Positions 9,005 through 17,700 of a DNA stretch of 53,370 bases are shown here, piece after piece (the first letter of the stretch is position 1; each line of letters opens with the position of its first letter). The DNA is from Acidobacteriota bacterium (GTDB lineage Bacteria > Acidobacteriota > Thermoanaerobaculia > Multivoradales > JAHEKO01). The notes below the pieces were generated by a model. The model searched no databases, had not been told where the DNA came from, and saw only the letters and a list, made by a program, of their open reading frames with translations. Location of the stretch: positions 1 to 53,370 of the forward strand of contig JAJCXP010000013.1 of assembly GCA_029263375.1 (NCBI GenBank), read 5' to 3'. Position numbers and translations under genes: made by a program.

Positions 9005-9874
9005 GTGAGTCTCGATCGGCCGATCTTCGTCATCGGTGCGGCCCGATCCGGCACGACGTTCCTGGCCGATGTCCTGGGTCGGCACCCGGATGTGTCCTAC
9101 TGGGTCGAGCCGAAGTACATCTGGAGATACCGAGGCGCGTCCTCGGAGTCGGACGTTCGGACTGCGGACGAGGCGACTCCGGCCGTCGCGCGCTACATCC
9201 AGGACCGGTTCGAGGCCCGAACCCGCCGCGACGGGCGGCTCCGCTTCGTCGAGAAGACACCCAGCAACTGCCTGCGTATTCCGTTCATCGATAGGGTCTT
9301 CCCCGAGGGCCTGTTCCTGAACCTGGCCCGCGACGGCCGCGACACCGCGCTTTCGGCGGTCAAGAAGTGGACCCAGCCGCCGAGTCGGAGCGCTCTGCGC
9401 CGGCGTGCCACCAGCTTCGAGATCCCGCTGCGCGACGCTCCGTCCTATGCCGTCGACTTCGTGCGCGATGTCGTCGGCAGGCAGTTCCGGCCGGCCAAGG
9501 GATTCATTTGGGGACCCCACATCCCCGGTCTGCGCGAGGTTCGCGCCGCGCACACCGTGCTCGAGACCTGTGCGATTCAGTGGCGGGAGTGCGTGCTCGC
9601 GATGTTCGACGGGCTGGCCGAGATTCCCCCGGAGCGCCAGCTGACGGTGCGCTACGAGGACCTGGCGAGCGCGCCGGCAGAGCAGCTGGCCCGGATTCTG
9701 CAGTTCCTCGATCTGCGGTTCGATCAGGCGTTGGCGGATCACGCTGTCGAAGTGGCGAGCACCGACTCGGTCGGTCGCTGGCGCCGGGAAGATCCGCGAT
9801 CGATGTCGGCCCTGGAGCCTCTGATCGCTCCCGCGATGGCGGCGCTGGGCTACGGATCGCCAAGTCGAAGATGA
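9005..9874 (+). CDS. PAPS-dependent sulfotransferase 1
   Basis: A 289-residue sulfotransferase. The 5'-phosphosulfate loop lies right at the N-terminus (GAARSGTTFL, about residues 11-20), and a second block with ARDGRDTALS corresponds to the 3'-phosphate-binding region. It has a late RYEDLA motif typical of the Sulfotransfer_3 group. The enzyme moves sulfate from PAPS to a hydroxyl of its acceptor. The start is taken as GTG 9005, since translation upstream of it does not look like protein and the fold begins immediately after. There is no signal peptide, so it acts in the cytoplasm, presumably on lipid-linked glycan. It is the first of three sulfotransferases in the locus. Confidence 0.85.
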   Translation: MSLDRPIFVIGAARSGTTFLADVLGRHPDVSYWVEPKYIWRYRGASSESDVRTADEATPAVARYIQDRFEARTRRDGRLRFVEKTPSNCLRIPFIDRVFPEGLFLNLARDGRDTALSAVKKWTQPPSRSALRRRATSFEIPLRDAPSYAVDFVRDVVGRQFRPAKGFIWGPHIPGLREVRAAHTVLETCAIQWRECVLAMFDGLAEIPPERQLTVRYEDLASAPAEQLARILQFLDLRFDQALADHAVEVASTDSVGRWRREDPRSMSALEPLIAPAMAALGYGSPSRR

Positions 9875-9906
9875 ACTACTTCACCGATTCCGACCGCGCT
9901 GAGGGC

Positions 9907-9912
9907 TATAAT
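9907..9912 (+). promoter_or_regulatory. Candidate -10 for the beta-barrel gene
   Basis: A perfect TATAAT lies 66 bp before the ATG at 9979. The best upstream -35-like match (TTCACC, 9880-9885) is at a poor 21-bp spacing. Confidence 0.35.
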
Positions 9913-9978
9913 CCGAGTGCCTTTCGCGGCGGGAAGATCCACACCTTGGACAGCGGCCCCGCTCTTCTGGAGACAACC

Positions 9979-11256
9979 ATGCGATCCCTCAGATCTTGCG
10001 GTCTAGCGTTAGCTCTGGCCGGCGTGGCGACCCTGTCGTCGGCGCAATTCAGTCAATACACGAAGGCCGGCGACTTCGAGCGCAGCCCGGCCAGCCTCAA
10101 GGAAGACATCGACGAAGCGGTCGAGGAAGCCAAGTGGGACTTCGGCCGGGTGCGAGTCGATCCCTGGCTGGCTCTGCGCGAGCTCACCTACGACGACAAC
10201 GTGGGGGCGCGGGCCGGCGACGAGGTGCAGTCCGATCTGACCGCGACCGTCGGTGCCGGTTTTCGAGCCTATCTGCCGTTCGGCTCCGATCTGGTACTCG
10301 CCACGCACGTGCTTCCGGAGTACGTCTGGTGGCGCGATCTGTCGGATCGGCGCCGCGTCAACGGGCGTGTCGGCGTTGGTCTGTTCGGCAGCCTCGGCCG
10401 CACCTCGCTCGAGGCATCGGTCGCGCGCGCCGACGAAGCACGGTTCTTCAGCCGTGAGTTCGAAGACCAGGTCAACACGCGTGACGAGGTCGGTTTCCTG
10501 TCACTGGCGCTCGATCTGAACCAGGGGTTTGCGATCTTCGCCAACAGTAGAGTACGCCGCCTGGAGTTCCGCGACGAGGACGGCAGCATCGCGGCGGTAA
10601 AGATCCTGGACCGCGAGGAGACGATCCAGCGGGCCGGAATTCGCCACACCTCGGCGCGCGGTCTGACGATCGGCGTCGGAGTCGAGGACAGTGAGGTGGA
10701 CTTCGAACTCGTCGACAGCCTGCGCTCCAACTCGGGCACCTCGCCCCTGGTGCAGTTGCAGTACGTCGGGCCGGACTTCTTCTTCGTGATCGAGGCGGTC
10801 GATCGCGATCTCGAGTTCCCGGCCGCGCCGCAACTGCTCAACTACGACGAAGTCACCGGCCAGGCGCGGTTCGAGATCGAGTCGTTCGAGCGGCTCGGGC
10901 TGCAGGCGTACGGCAGACGGAATCTGGTCTACTCGTTCACCGACCGCTGGGCGTACTTCGAGGAGACGGCCACCGGCGCTGCCGTGCGGCTGGATGCCGC
11001 GAGCTGGCTATCGATCCGCGCCTTTGGCGAGACCGGTACCTCCGACTTCCGGCCGGTGGACGTCGGAATCGATCTCCGCGAGGAGGACTTCGACGGCTAC
11101 GGTATCGAGTTTCAGTTTGCGGTCCGACGGGCGACGCTTCACCTCGCCTTCTCGAAGACCAGCTACGATGCGAATCTCCAGGAGTTCGATCGCGACGTGA
11201 CCGTGATCCGGACCGGCCTGGTGTTTGGTAACCGCACAGTCTCGCCGTGGGGTTGA
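9979..11256 (+). CDS. Outer-membrane beta-barrel protein of the polysaccharide locus
   Basis: A 425-residue protein with a clear signal peptide (about 1-23, ending SSAQ). The mature part alternates hydrophobic and polar residues throughout with many aromatic girdle positions, as in a beta-barrel of roughly 16-18 strands. N-terminal acidic helical stretch (about 35-50), then VDPWLALRELTYDDNV, typical of the first strand of barrels found next to Wza/Wzc genes. Such barrels are thought to help exopolysaccharide cross or attach to the outer membrane. It is followed after 34 bp by the Wza-like gene. Family membership is inferred from shape and context; no catalytic motif is seen. Confidence 0.75.
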   Translation: MRSLRSCGLALALAGVATLSSAQFSQYTKAGDFERSPASLKEDIDEAVEEAKWDFGRVRVDPWLALRELTYDDNVGARAGDEVQSDLTATVGAGFRAYLPFGSDLVLATHVLPEYVWWRDLSDRRRVNGRVGVGLFGSLGRTSLEASVARADEARFFSREFEDQVNTRDEVGFLSLALDLNQGFAIFANSRVRRLEFRDEDGSIAAVKILDREETIQRAGIRHTSARGLTIGVGVEDSEVDFELVDSLRSNSGTSPLVQLQYVGPDFFFVIEAVDRDLEFPAAPQLLNYDEVTGQARFEIESFERLGLQAYGRRNLVYSFTDRWAYFEETATGAAVRLDAASWLSIRAFGETGTSDFRPVDVGIDLREEDFDGYGIEFQFAVRRATLHLAFSKTSYDANLQEFDRDVTVIRTGLVFGNRTVSPWG

Positions 11257-11290
11257 TCCGCGAATGACTGAGCTAGGGAGTGGTTTGAAG

Positions 11291-12154
11291 ATGATGAACA
11301 AGTTCTTGGCGCTGCTGGTTTTTTCCGCGCTCGCCGCCTCAGCGGCGTTCTCGCAGGTCGCGGACTCCGACACCCCTTCGGACTACCGCATCGGGGCGGA
11401 CGATGTCCTGGCAGTCGAGTTCTTCGGCAATACCGAGCTCAACCGGAAGGTGCGCGTGCTTCAGGACGGCTCGATCTCCCTACCGCTACTGGGGCGCCTT
11501 CTGATCGGCGGACTGACGCCGGGCGAGGCTCAGGACAAGATCGCGACGATGCTCTCCGAGAAGGGGCTGGTACGGAATCCTCAGGTGACGATCTTCGTCG
11601 AGGAGCTCAAGAGCCGTGGCGTCTACGTTCAGGGTGCGGTCGAGAATCCGGGTGTCTACCAGATCCCCGGCGGCGGCCGACTCCTCGACATGATCGGTCT
11701 CGCCGGTGGCCTGTCCGGTAACGCGAACGAGCGCGCCGGCAGGACGATCTACGTCGTACGCTCGAACACCGAGGGCTCCGACGATCGAATCGAGATCGAC
11801 ACCCGGCGGCTCGTGGAGCAGGGGGACCTGACCCTGAACCTGCGCATGCAGGCCGGCGACATCGTGATGGTGCCGCATGAGGAGACCCATCGGGTCTACG
11901 TCAGCGGCGCGGTCGAGGATCCCGGCCAGGTGGAGTTCTCGAGCACCGACGGCATCACCGTGCTGCAGGCGATCACCGCTGCCGGTGGTCCGACGGAGCG
12001 CGCCAACCTGAAGAAGGTATTCGTGCTGCGGCGCGGCGCCGACGGTTCCCAGGAGCGTATCCAGGTGAACGTCAAAGCCATCCGTAGCGGTAAAGAGGAC
12101 GACGTTGTTCTCAAGAACAACGACACGGTCGATGTCTCCGAGCACTTCTTCTAG
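11291..12154 (+). CDS. Polysaccharide export protein (Wza-like, SLBB)
   Basis: A 287-residue periplasmic/outer-membrane export protein. It has a signal peptide (about 1-21, ending A-F-S-Q), the Poly_export domain with YRIGADDVLAVEFFG and two SLBB ligand-binding beta-grasp domains (one near GVYVQGAVENPGVY, the other near RVYVSGAVEDPGQVEF). Wza oligomers form the outer-membrane channel that passes the polymer and couple to the Wzc-type kinase. The usual lipobox Cys is missing at the signal-peptide end, so it may not be a lipoprotein. ATG 11291 or 11294 follows an AGGGAG with suitable spacing. Its end overlaps the next gene. Confidence 0.92.
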   Translation: MMNKFLALLVFSALAASAAFSQVADSDTPSDYRIGADDVLAVEFFGNTELNRKVRVLQDGSISLPLLGRLLIGGLTPGEAQDKIATMLSEKGLVRNPQVTIFVEELKSRGVYVQGAVENPGVYQIPGGGRLLDMIGLAGGLSGNANERAGRTIYVVRSNTEGSDDRIEIDTRRLVEQGDLTLNLRMQAGDIVMVPHEETHRVYVSGAVEDPGQVEFSSTDGITVLQAITAAGGPTERANLKKVFVLRRGADGSQERIQVNVKAIRSGKEDDVVLKNNDTVDVSEHFF

Positions 12155-13133
12155 GCGGCGCCTGGCGCCGATCGCGCTCGGCGGCGCGGTGGTGCTCGGA
12201 CTGGCTCTGCAGCCCGCGGCCGCCCTCGGCGGCGCCCGGGTGATCTCCAAAGAGGCGTGCGATCGGGAGATCTGCGAGCAGGTAGCGGTCAGCTGCGAGG
12301 GGCTGACGGATCGAGTCGCGAACGTGCGCCGGTTCGATGGCCAAGGCAAGCGTGGCACCGTCATCTTCACCACCGGCGGCAACGGCCGCGGCCGCTACAA
12401 CAAGCTGCCGATGCGCAAGCGCACCCAGACCGAGCTCCTGGCGGCCGGCTTCGAGGTGTTCCAGGTCGAGTGGCTCGGGGACGAGGGGTGGGTGACAGGC
12501 GCCTGGGGCAGTGGCTTCAGTCGCGGCACCTGCGCCTACGCCGAGCTGGTGCGATGGATCGTCGCCGAACGGGCCGCCAATCCGGCGGTGGTCTGCGCCC
12601 AGGGCAACAGCGGCGGATCGATTCAGAGCTCCTACGGTTTGGCAGTGCACGGCCTCGAGGACCTGTTGGACATGGTCGTCATGTCGGGTGGACCACCGGT
12701 GACGCGGCTGGACCGCTACTGCTTCGAAGGCAACGACCGCCGCGCCGAGCGTCGAGGCGACGGCCCGGCGCGCAAGATCGCCTCGACCGGTCGGACGCTG
12801 ATCGATCAGATGATGGGCTGGGAGGGCGTCGAGGACCACTGCAAGCGAGTCGAGGAGGTGCCGCCCGCCGACGTACTCGAGCGGGTGCAGCGCGACAGCC
12901 TGGTGCCGCCATTCGGCGATGTGGCGCGCGACTACGACTACCCGAAGACGAAGGTGAACTTCGTCGAGTCGGTCGGGGACGACGCGGCCGCTCAGGGGCG
13001 GATCTACTTCGAGGCGCTGCAGAGCGCCAAGGCCTGGCACGACATTCCCGGCGACGTCCACAGCGTCGACAGCACCGAGGCCGGCTCGAAGAAGATCGTC
13101 GAGCTGTTCGAGGCCGAGTGCCGCGCGCAGTAG
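12132..13133 (+). CDS. Secreted alpha/beta-hydrolase-like protein
   Basis: A 333-residue protein with an N-terminal Arg patch and hydrophobic signal or anchor (about 9-30). The core has VIFTTGGNGRG, which resembles an oxyanion loop, and C-A-Q-G-N-S-G-G-S, a G-x-S-x-G nucleophile elbow. A late H-S-V-D segment may supply the His/Asp. Several Cys residues suggest disulfides in the periplasm. The start chosen, ATG 12132, overlaps the Wza-like gene by 23 bp; an ATG at 12105 would overlap by 50 bp. A polysaccharide- or ester-processing role is possible from context only. Specific family not recognised. Confidence 0.65.
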   Translation: MSPSTSSRRRLAPIALGGAVVLGLALQPAAALGGARVISKEACDREICEQVAVSCEGLTDRVANVRRFDGQGKRGTVIFTTGGNGRGRYNKLPMRKRTQTELLAAGFEVFQVEWLGDEGWVTGAWGSGFSRGTCAYAELVRWIVAERAANPAVVCAQGNSGGSIQSSYGLAVHGLEDLLDMVVMSGGPPVTRLDRYCFEGNDRRAERRGDGPARKIASTGRTLIDQMMGWEGVEDHCKRVEEVPPADVLERVQRDSLVPPFGDVARDYDYPKTKVNFVESVGDDAAAQGRIYFEALQSAKAWHDIPGDVHSVDSTEAGSKKIVELFEAECRAQ

Positions 13134-13143
13134 GCGTGCTCAC

Positions 13144-13159
13144 GGCGCGACCTCGCGCC
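13144..13159. terminator. Weak hairpin between convergent genes
   Basis: GGCGCG-acct-CGCGCC (extendable by an A-T pair) lies between the hydrolase end and the SGNH-PKD gene end. No T tract follows on either strand, so intrinsic termination is doubtful. Confidence 0.25.
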
Positions 13160-13235
13160 TAGCTAGCTCGGCCTGATCACTCGGTCGCTACTGCGGGCCT
13201 CTCCCGACCGACGGCGCGATCCCACCGGCCGGCTC

Positions 13236-14513
13236 TCAGTTGGTGACCGTGATCTTCTTCTTCTTCGAGCGTGTCTTGCCGAACTCGTCGGCTACCGTCA
13301 CCCAGATCTTGTAGGTGCCGGGCTCCTTGAATACCTTGGTCGCCGTCGCTGTTCGTGCGAACGTGCCGTCGTCGAAGGTCCAGCTGATGTCGCGAATCTT
13401 CTTGGCGCCGCTGTTGAGAGTGGCGTTGACGCTGAACTGAACGGCGTGCGGTGATGGGCCCTTCTTGCTGCTGATCGTGATCGACAGCTTTGGCTTGCCG
13501 CCCTTGCCGCCCTGAAGGAACCACTTGCGCGACGTGGGATGCGTCTTGAAGAACGCCAGGAGCTGGTCTCCGACCTTCTGCATGCCGTTCTCTGACGGAT
13601 GGACGAACTCGTTTGTGCGGGTGTCCTGGCAGGTCCAGACGAAGCCGTCCGAGCGACCAGTGGTGCCGTCTGCCCAGATGTAGGGCCCCCAGAGCAACAG
13701 CGGGGCGGGATCGTCCTCGCCTTCGTATGCCAGATCGGCATCACCGTCGAGCTGCTTCTCGATCAGCCATTTGACCGCGAAACCGTTCTCGTAGGCGTAG
13801 GGCTCGGGGCTCTGGTCCGTCGGCTTGTCGGTGTAGGCGCGGGTCCGGCTGGACAGATACACGATCTGAATGTTCGGGTAGTTGCGCCTCAGCGCCCGAG
13901 CGATGCCTTCGAGGTCGTTCTGGAACAGCTGCGCGTGGGTCGGGAAGGGGCCGTTTTCGGCCGGCATCCGGTGCGCGTGCTTGATCCACACCGCCTGAAC
14001 CTGCTCCGGGGAGAAGCCCTGGCGCTCGATGAAGCGCTCGATCTTGGTCCAGGGCTCGCCGTTGGGATCCACCCACTCGTCGGCTGGAGTACCGCCCTGG
14101 GCGGCGTTGAACATCACAACCTGCGGGTTCACCGAGTCATCGGCCTCCGCCCGTACCTGGAAGTTGTCGAACTCGAGCTTGGTGTTGGAGATGCCGATTG
14201 ACAGGAAGAGGATGCTGCCGCCTTCGGGGTCGGGATCGCCGTTGCGATCGAGCGGCTCGATCGCCTTCGACCGCTTCTTCGAGGCCTTGATCAGCGACTT
14301 CGGCCGGATGCTGGTGCCGCCGGGGTAGAGACCGCCTTCGTACTGGCCCAGATAGAGGTCACCGGACGCCATATCGGTCAGGGGCACCAAGCCGGTGGAC
14401 GTGAGTGAGCAGTCGGCGAAAGCCGGCCCGGCGAGCAGGGAGGCAACCACCAGGGCGGCCGATATGTGGATTCGTGCGGTCGTCGAGCTCGTACCTGAGA
14501 GTTTCCCTGCCAT
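13236..14513 (-). CDS. Secreted SGNH-hydrolase-like protein with C-terminal PKD domain
   Basis: A 425-residue exported protein with a signal peptide (about 1-33, ending P-A-F-A). Residues about 95-330 resemble an SGNH-type esterase fold: a block-I-like S-I-G-I-S-N-T segment, an oxyanion-type F-N-A-A-Q-G-G, a Y-L-S-S-R strand, and V-H-P-S-E-N-G near the end, where the catalytic His normally sits. A loop with W-G-P-Y-I-W-A-D-G is also conserved-looking. The last 85 residues form a PKD/immunoglobulin-like domain (ISWTFDDG, PGTYKIWVTVAD) used for surface binding. ATG 14513 follows GAGGTG on the minus strand. Likely acts on extracellular glycan esters; substrate unknown. Confidence 0.65.
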   Translation of the reverse strand: MAGKLSGTSSTTARIHISAALVVASLLAGPAFADCSLTSTGLVPLTDMASGDLYLGQYEGGLYPGGTSIRPKSLIKASKKRSKAIEPLDRNGDPDPEGGSILFLSIGISNTKLEFDNFQVRAEADDSVNPQVVMFNAAQGGTPADEWVDPNGEPWTKIERFIERQGFSPEQVQAVWIKHAHRMPAENGPFPTHAQLFQNDLEGIARALRRNYPNIQIVYLSSRTRAYTDKPTDQSPEPYAYENGFAVKWLIEKQLDGDADLAYEGEDDPAPLLLWGPYIWADGTTGRSDGFVWTCQDTRTNEFVHPSENGMQKVGDQLLAFFKTHPTSRKWFLQGGKGGKPKLSITISSKKGPSPHAVQFSVNATLNSGAKKIRDISWTFDDGTFARTATATKVFKEPGTYKIWVTVADEFGKTRSKKKKITVTN

Positions 14514-14554
14514 GTCGTCACACCTCGTCGGTTCGGTCTGTTGGCGATGGGGCG

Positions 14555-14585
14555 ATTCTATCCGGGTCCCTGTGATGTCCGTCAG
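14555..14585 (-). promoter_or_regulatory. Candidate promoter for the SGNH-PKD gene
   Basis: On the minus strand CTGACG (14585-14580), a 19-bp spacer and TAGAAT (14560-14555; five of six matches to the -10 consensus), 41 bp before the ATG at 14513. Confidence 0.4.
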
Positions 14586-14671
14586 TAGACTGAGTCACAC
14601 CATGCAGCTAGCGTGCCTGATCCAGGGCGCGAACGGCTCGCACCGATTATACCCAGTCGCTCCAAGAGAAA

Positions 14672-14700
14672 AGGCCCCACGGCTTGTCGCCGTGGGGCCT
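14672..14700 (-). terminator. Intrinsic terminator of the CRTAC1-type gene
   Basis: A perfect 12-bp inverted repeat (AGGCCCCACGGC, 5-nt loop, GCCGTGGGGCCT) begins about 28 bp past the stop at 14728 and, read on the minus strand, is followed by TTTTCTCTT. It is the clearest rho-independent terminator in the window. Confidence 0.85.
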
Positions 14701-14727
14701 CGACAGATGAGAGGTTGGACTCGGGCG

Positions 14728-17700
14728 CTAGTTCCAAATGCCCGAGATGGGAAGCCAATTGCGGATCGGACCGATCTTGAACTGAAAGTCGGCGGCGCCC
14801 GCTGCGTTGTCGTTCTTGAGGAAGAAGAACGCGGTTGCCGGGTCGTAGACGCCGACGCCGTCGCCCACCGGACCGTTCCAGTTACCGGTGATCGCGGTCT
14901 GCCCAGCCACCGCCGAACCGAAGGTGAAGGTGAGGTCGGGAGCTCCGGCAGCGTTGGTATTGCTGAGCTCGAACTCCGCGGTGGTGGATCGGTAGATGCC
15001 GATGGTGTCGGCGCCGTCACCGTCCCAGTCGCCCGCGATGGGCGCCCAGTCGGTACCGGCCGGCGTCACCGTGAAGGTGATGTCCGGGGCGCCGGTCGAG
15101 TGGTCGTTGCGCAGGCGGAACTCCAACGTCGTCTTGTTGAAGACGCCGATGGTGTCGACGCCGTCGCCATCCCAGTCGCCCGCGATCGGAACGAGGTCGG
15201 TGTCGCCGCCCTCGAAGATGTAGGAGAACAGCGTCGTGCCGCTGCGATCGTTGGTGTCACGCAGGTTCACTTCGCCGGTGAGATTGTTGTAGACACCGAT
15301 GGTGTCGATGCCGTCGCCATCCCAGTCACCCGAGACCGGCAACATGTTGCGCGAGCCGTAGCGGATGCGGCCGTCGTGCTTGCCACCCTTGTTGGTGTTC
15401 TTGAAGTAGAACACCCCGCGATCGGGCACGTAGAGACCGACGGAATCGTAGAACTGCTTGAGCTCCAGGAACTGGTTGGCGTTGGTCGTGCCGTAGTTGT
15501 TGACGACGCCGTCGGGCCACTGAACCTGAATCTCGCTCGCCAGCGCCGCGTTGCCGAGACCGAAGTGCTCCTCGGCAGGGTTCTGGGAGGCGAAGTTGCT
15601 GCCGGCGCGGAGCTCGCGCAGCTGGGTCTCCCCGGCGGCGGTGACGAAGATCTTGGCGCCGATGCCGTAGAGGTTCTTGGTGCGGCTGCGCAGTGAGATG
15701 TTGAGAAAGTTGCCGTTCTCGCCGTCGTTCCGATAGAGCTTGGTGAAGTCGGAGTTCTGGGAAACGAAGATGTCGAGATCACCGTCGCGATCGAAGTCGA
15801 AGCAGACGATGCCGCGGCCCTCGCCGGTGTCGACCAGCAGGCTCGGCCCGGCCATCTCCGAGAACGCGGCGTTGCCATCGTTCAAGAACAGCCGCGACGG
15901 GTCCTCGTCCCAGGGATCGGCGAAGCCGTTCACGTGGAACAGGTCAAGGTTGCGATCGTTGTTGAAGTCGGCGAAACAGCCGCCCCAGCCCCACGAGCCG
16001 TCGCGAACGCCGGCCTCGTCGGTGGCGTCCTCGAAGTCAAACAGGCCGCTACCCGAGCCCATATTGCGGTAGAGCCGGTTGCCGCTCTTGTTGATCGGAT
16101 CCGCCGGGTCGTAGATGCTGCTGATGAACCAGTCCATGTCGAGATCTTTGTCGTAGTCGCCGACCGCGGTACCCATGCCGTTCTGGTCGGTGATCACGCC
16201 GACGTTGGTGACGTTGGTGAAGGTACCGTCGCCGTCGTTCGCGAAGACCTGGCTGTTGCCGAAGTCTCCGACCATCAACAGGTCGAGCTTGCCGTCACCG
16301 GTCCAGTCGGAGAAGTTGGGGGAGAAGGAACGGTCCGCACTTTCGTAGCCGGTGATGCCGGCCGCGACATCGTCGTCGCTGAAGCTGAGGTTGCCGTTGT
16401 TCTTCCAGAGATGGCCGGTACAGGCCGGACCACCGTCGCTGCAGGTGTTGTCTCCGGTGGCCCAATGCGCCAGGCCGAGGTCGAGCAGCCCGTCCTCGTT
16501 GTAGTCGGCAAAGGCTGCGGAGAAGGTGTTGCGGTCGGCGTGATCGATGCCGCCCGCGCCGACGATCTCCAGAAACGTGTCGTTGCCGAGATTGCGGAAC
16601 AGCCTCGGGGTATCGCCGTCCACGGCGCCCACGAACAGGTCGAGCAGGCCGTCACCGTCGATGTCGCCGAAGGTCGGTCCACTGCCCTTGTGAGTCGCGA
16701 GGTCGATGCCGCCGGTGGCGGCTACCTCCGAGAAGGTGCCGTCGCCGTTGTTCTTGAGCAGCACGTTCGGGGCGATGTTGCCGCGCTCGATGTAGAGGTC
16801 GGGCAGACCGTCGTTGTTGAAGTCACCCGCCGCGACGCCGCCGGCGATGCGCCGGGGCGGACCGTTGATGCCGTCGGTGTAGCCGTGCTCGTACTGGACG
16901 CCCGCCGCAGCGGTCACGTCGGTGAACATGGCTGTGGCGGCGTCGGCCTCATCGAACTCGAGGGTCTGGTTGACCGGCACGTCGAACATCTCGGAGAAGC
17001 CGCCGCTCGGCCAGACCACCTGAATGCGGTGGATCTCGGTGTCGGTGCCAACGCCGAAGTGCGCAACCATCTCTTCCTGGCTGTGAGTGCTGTTGCCGCC
17101 GATCAGCTGACGGCGCATGACCGGGCCGCCCGCTTCCGCGCGGATCTTGACCAGGGCGCCGATGCCGGTTCGGTTGCTCGTGGTGGTGCGCATCCGAACC
17201 TTGATGAAGTTATTGACGCCCGCTCCCTCGGTGCTGATGTAGTCGTTGCGCCAGAGCTGCAGCTTGTTGCTGAGCGACTGGTTCACCAGCAGCAGGTCGA
17301 TGTCGCCATCATTGTCGAAGTCGGCGGTTGTCGCGCCGCGCACGCCCTCGGGTTTCGCGGAGACGCCCGCGGTCGGCGTGATGTCGACGAAGGTCGGCGG
17401 ATTGGTGCCCTGGTTGTGGTAGAAGACGTTCCCGTCGTCCGGTCCGGCCCCGCCCACGAACAGGTCCTCGTAACCGTCTAGGTCGGCATCGAAGAAGTTG
17501 ACGCCCCAGGAGGTGACGCCGTAGATGCCGGCCGCGGTCGCCGAGTTGTCGGCGAACGTGCCGTCGCCGTTACCGGTGTGGAAGGCGTTGCCGTTCGACG
17601 AGTCGATGATATTGGTGACGATGTCAGAGATGTAGAAATCCCAGTCGCCGTCGTTCTCCACGTCGGAAACGTCGATGCCCATGCCGGCGCCGTCGTGCAG

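Noticed and set aside
15934-17481. A 515-residue plus-strand frame inside the CRTAC1-type gene
   Set aside because: Val/Ala/Glu low-complexity product made by complementing the D-x-D-x-D-G repeats; the minus-strand protein has full domain support and a terminator.
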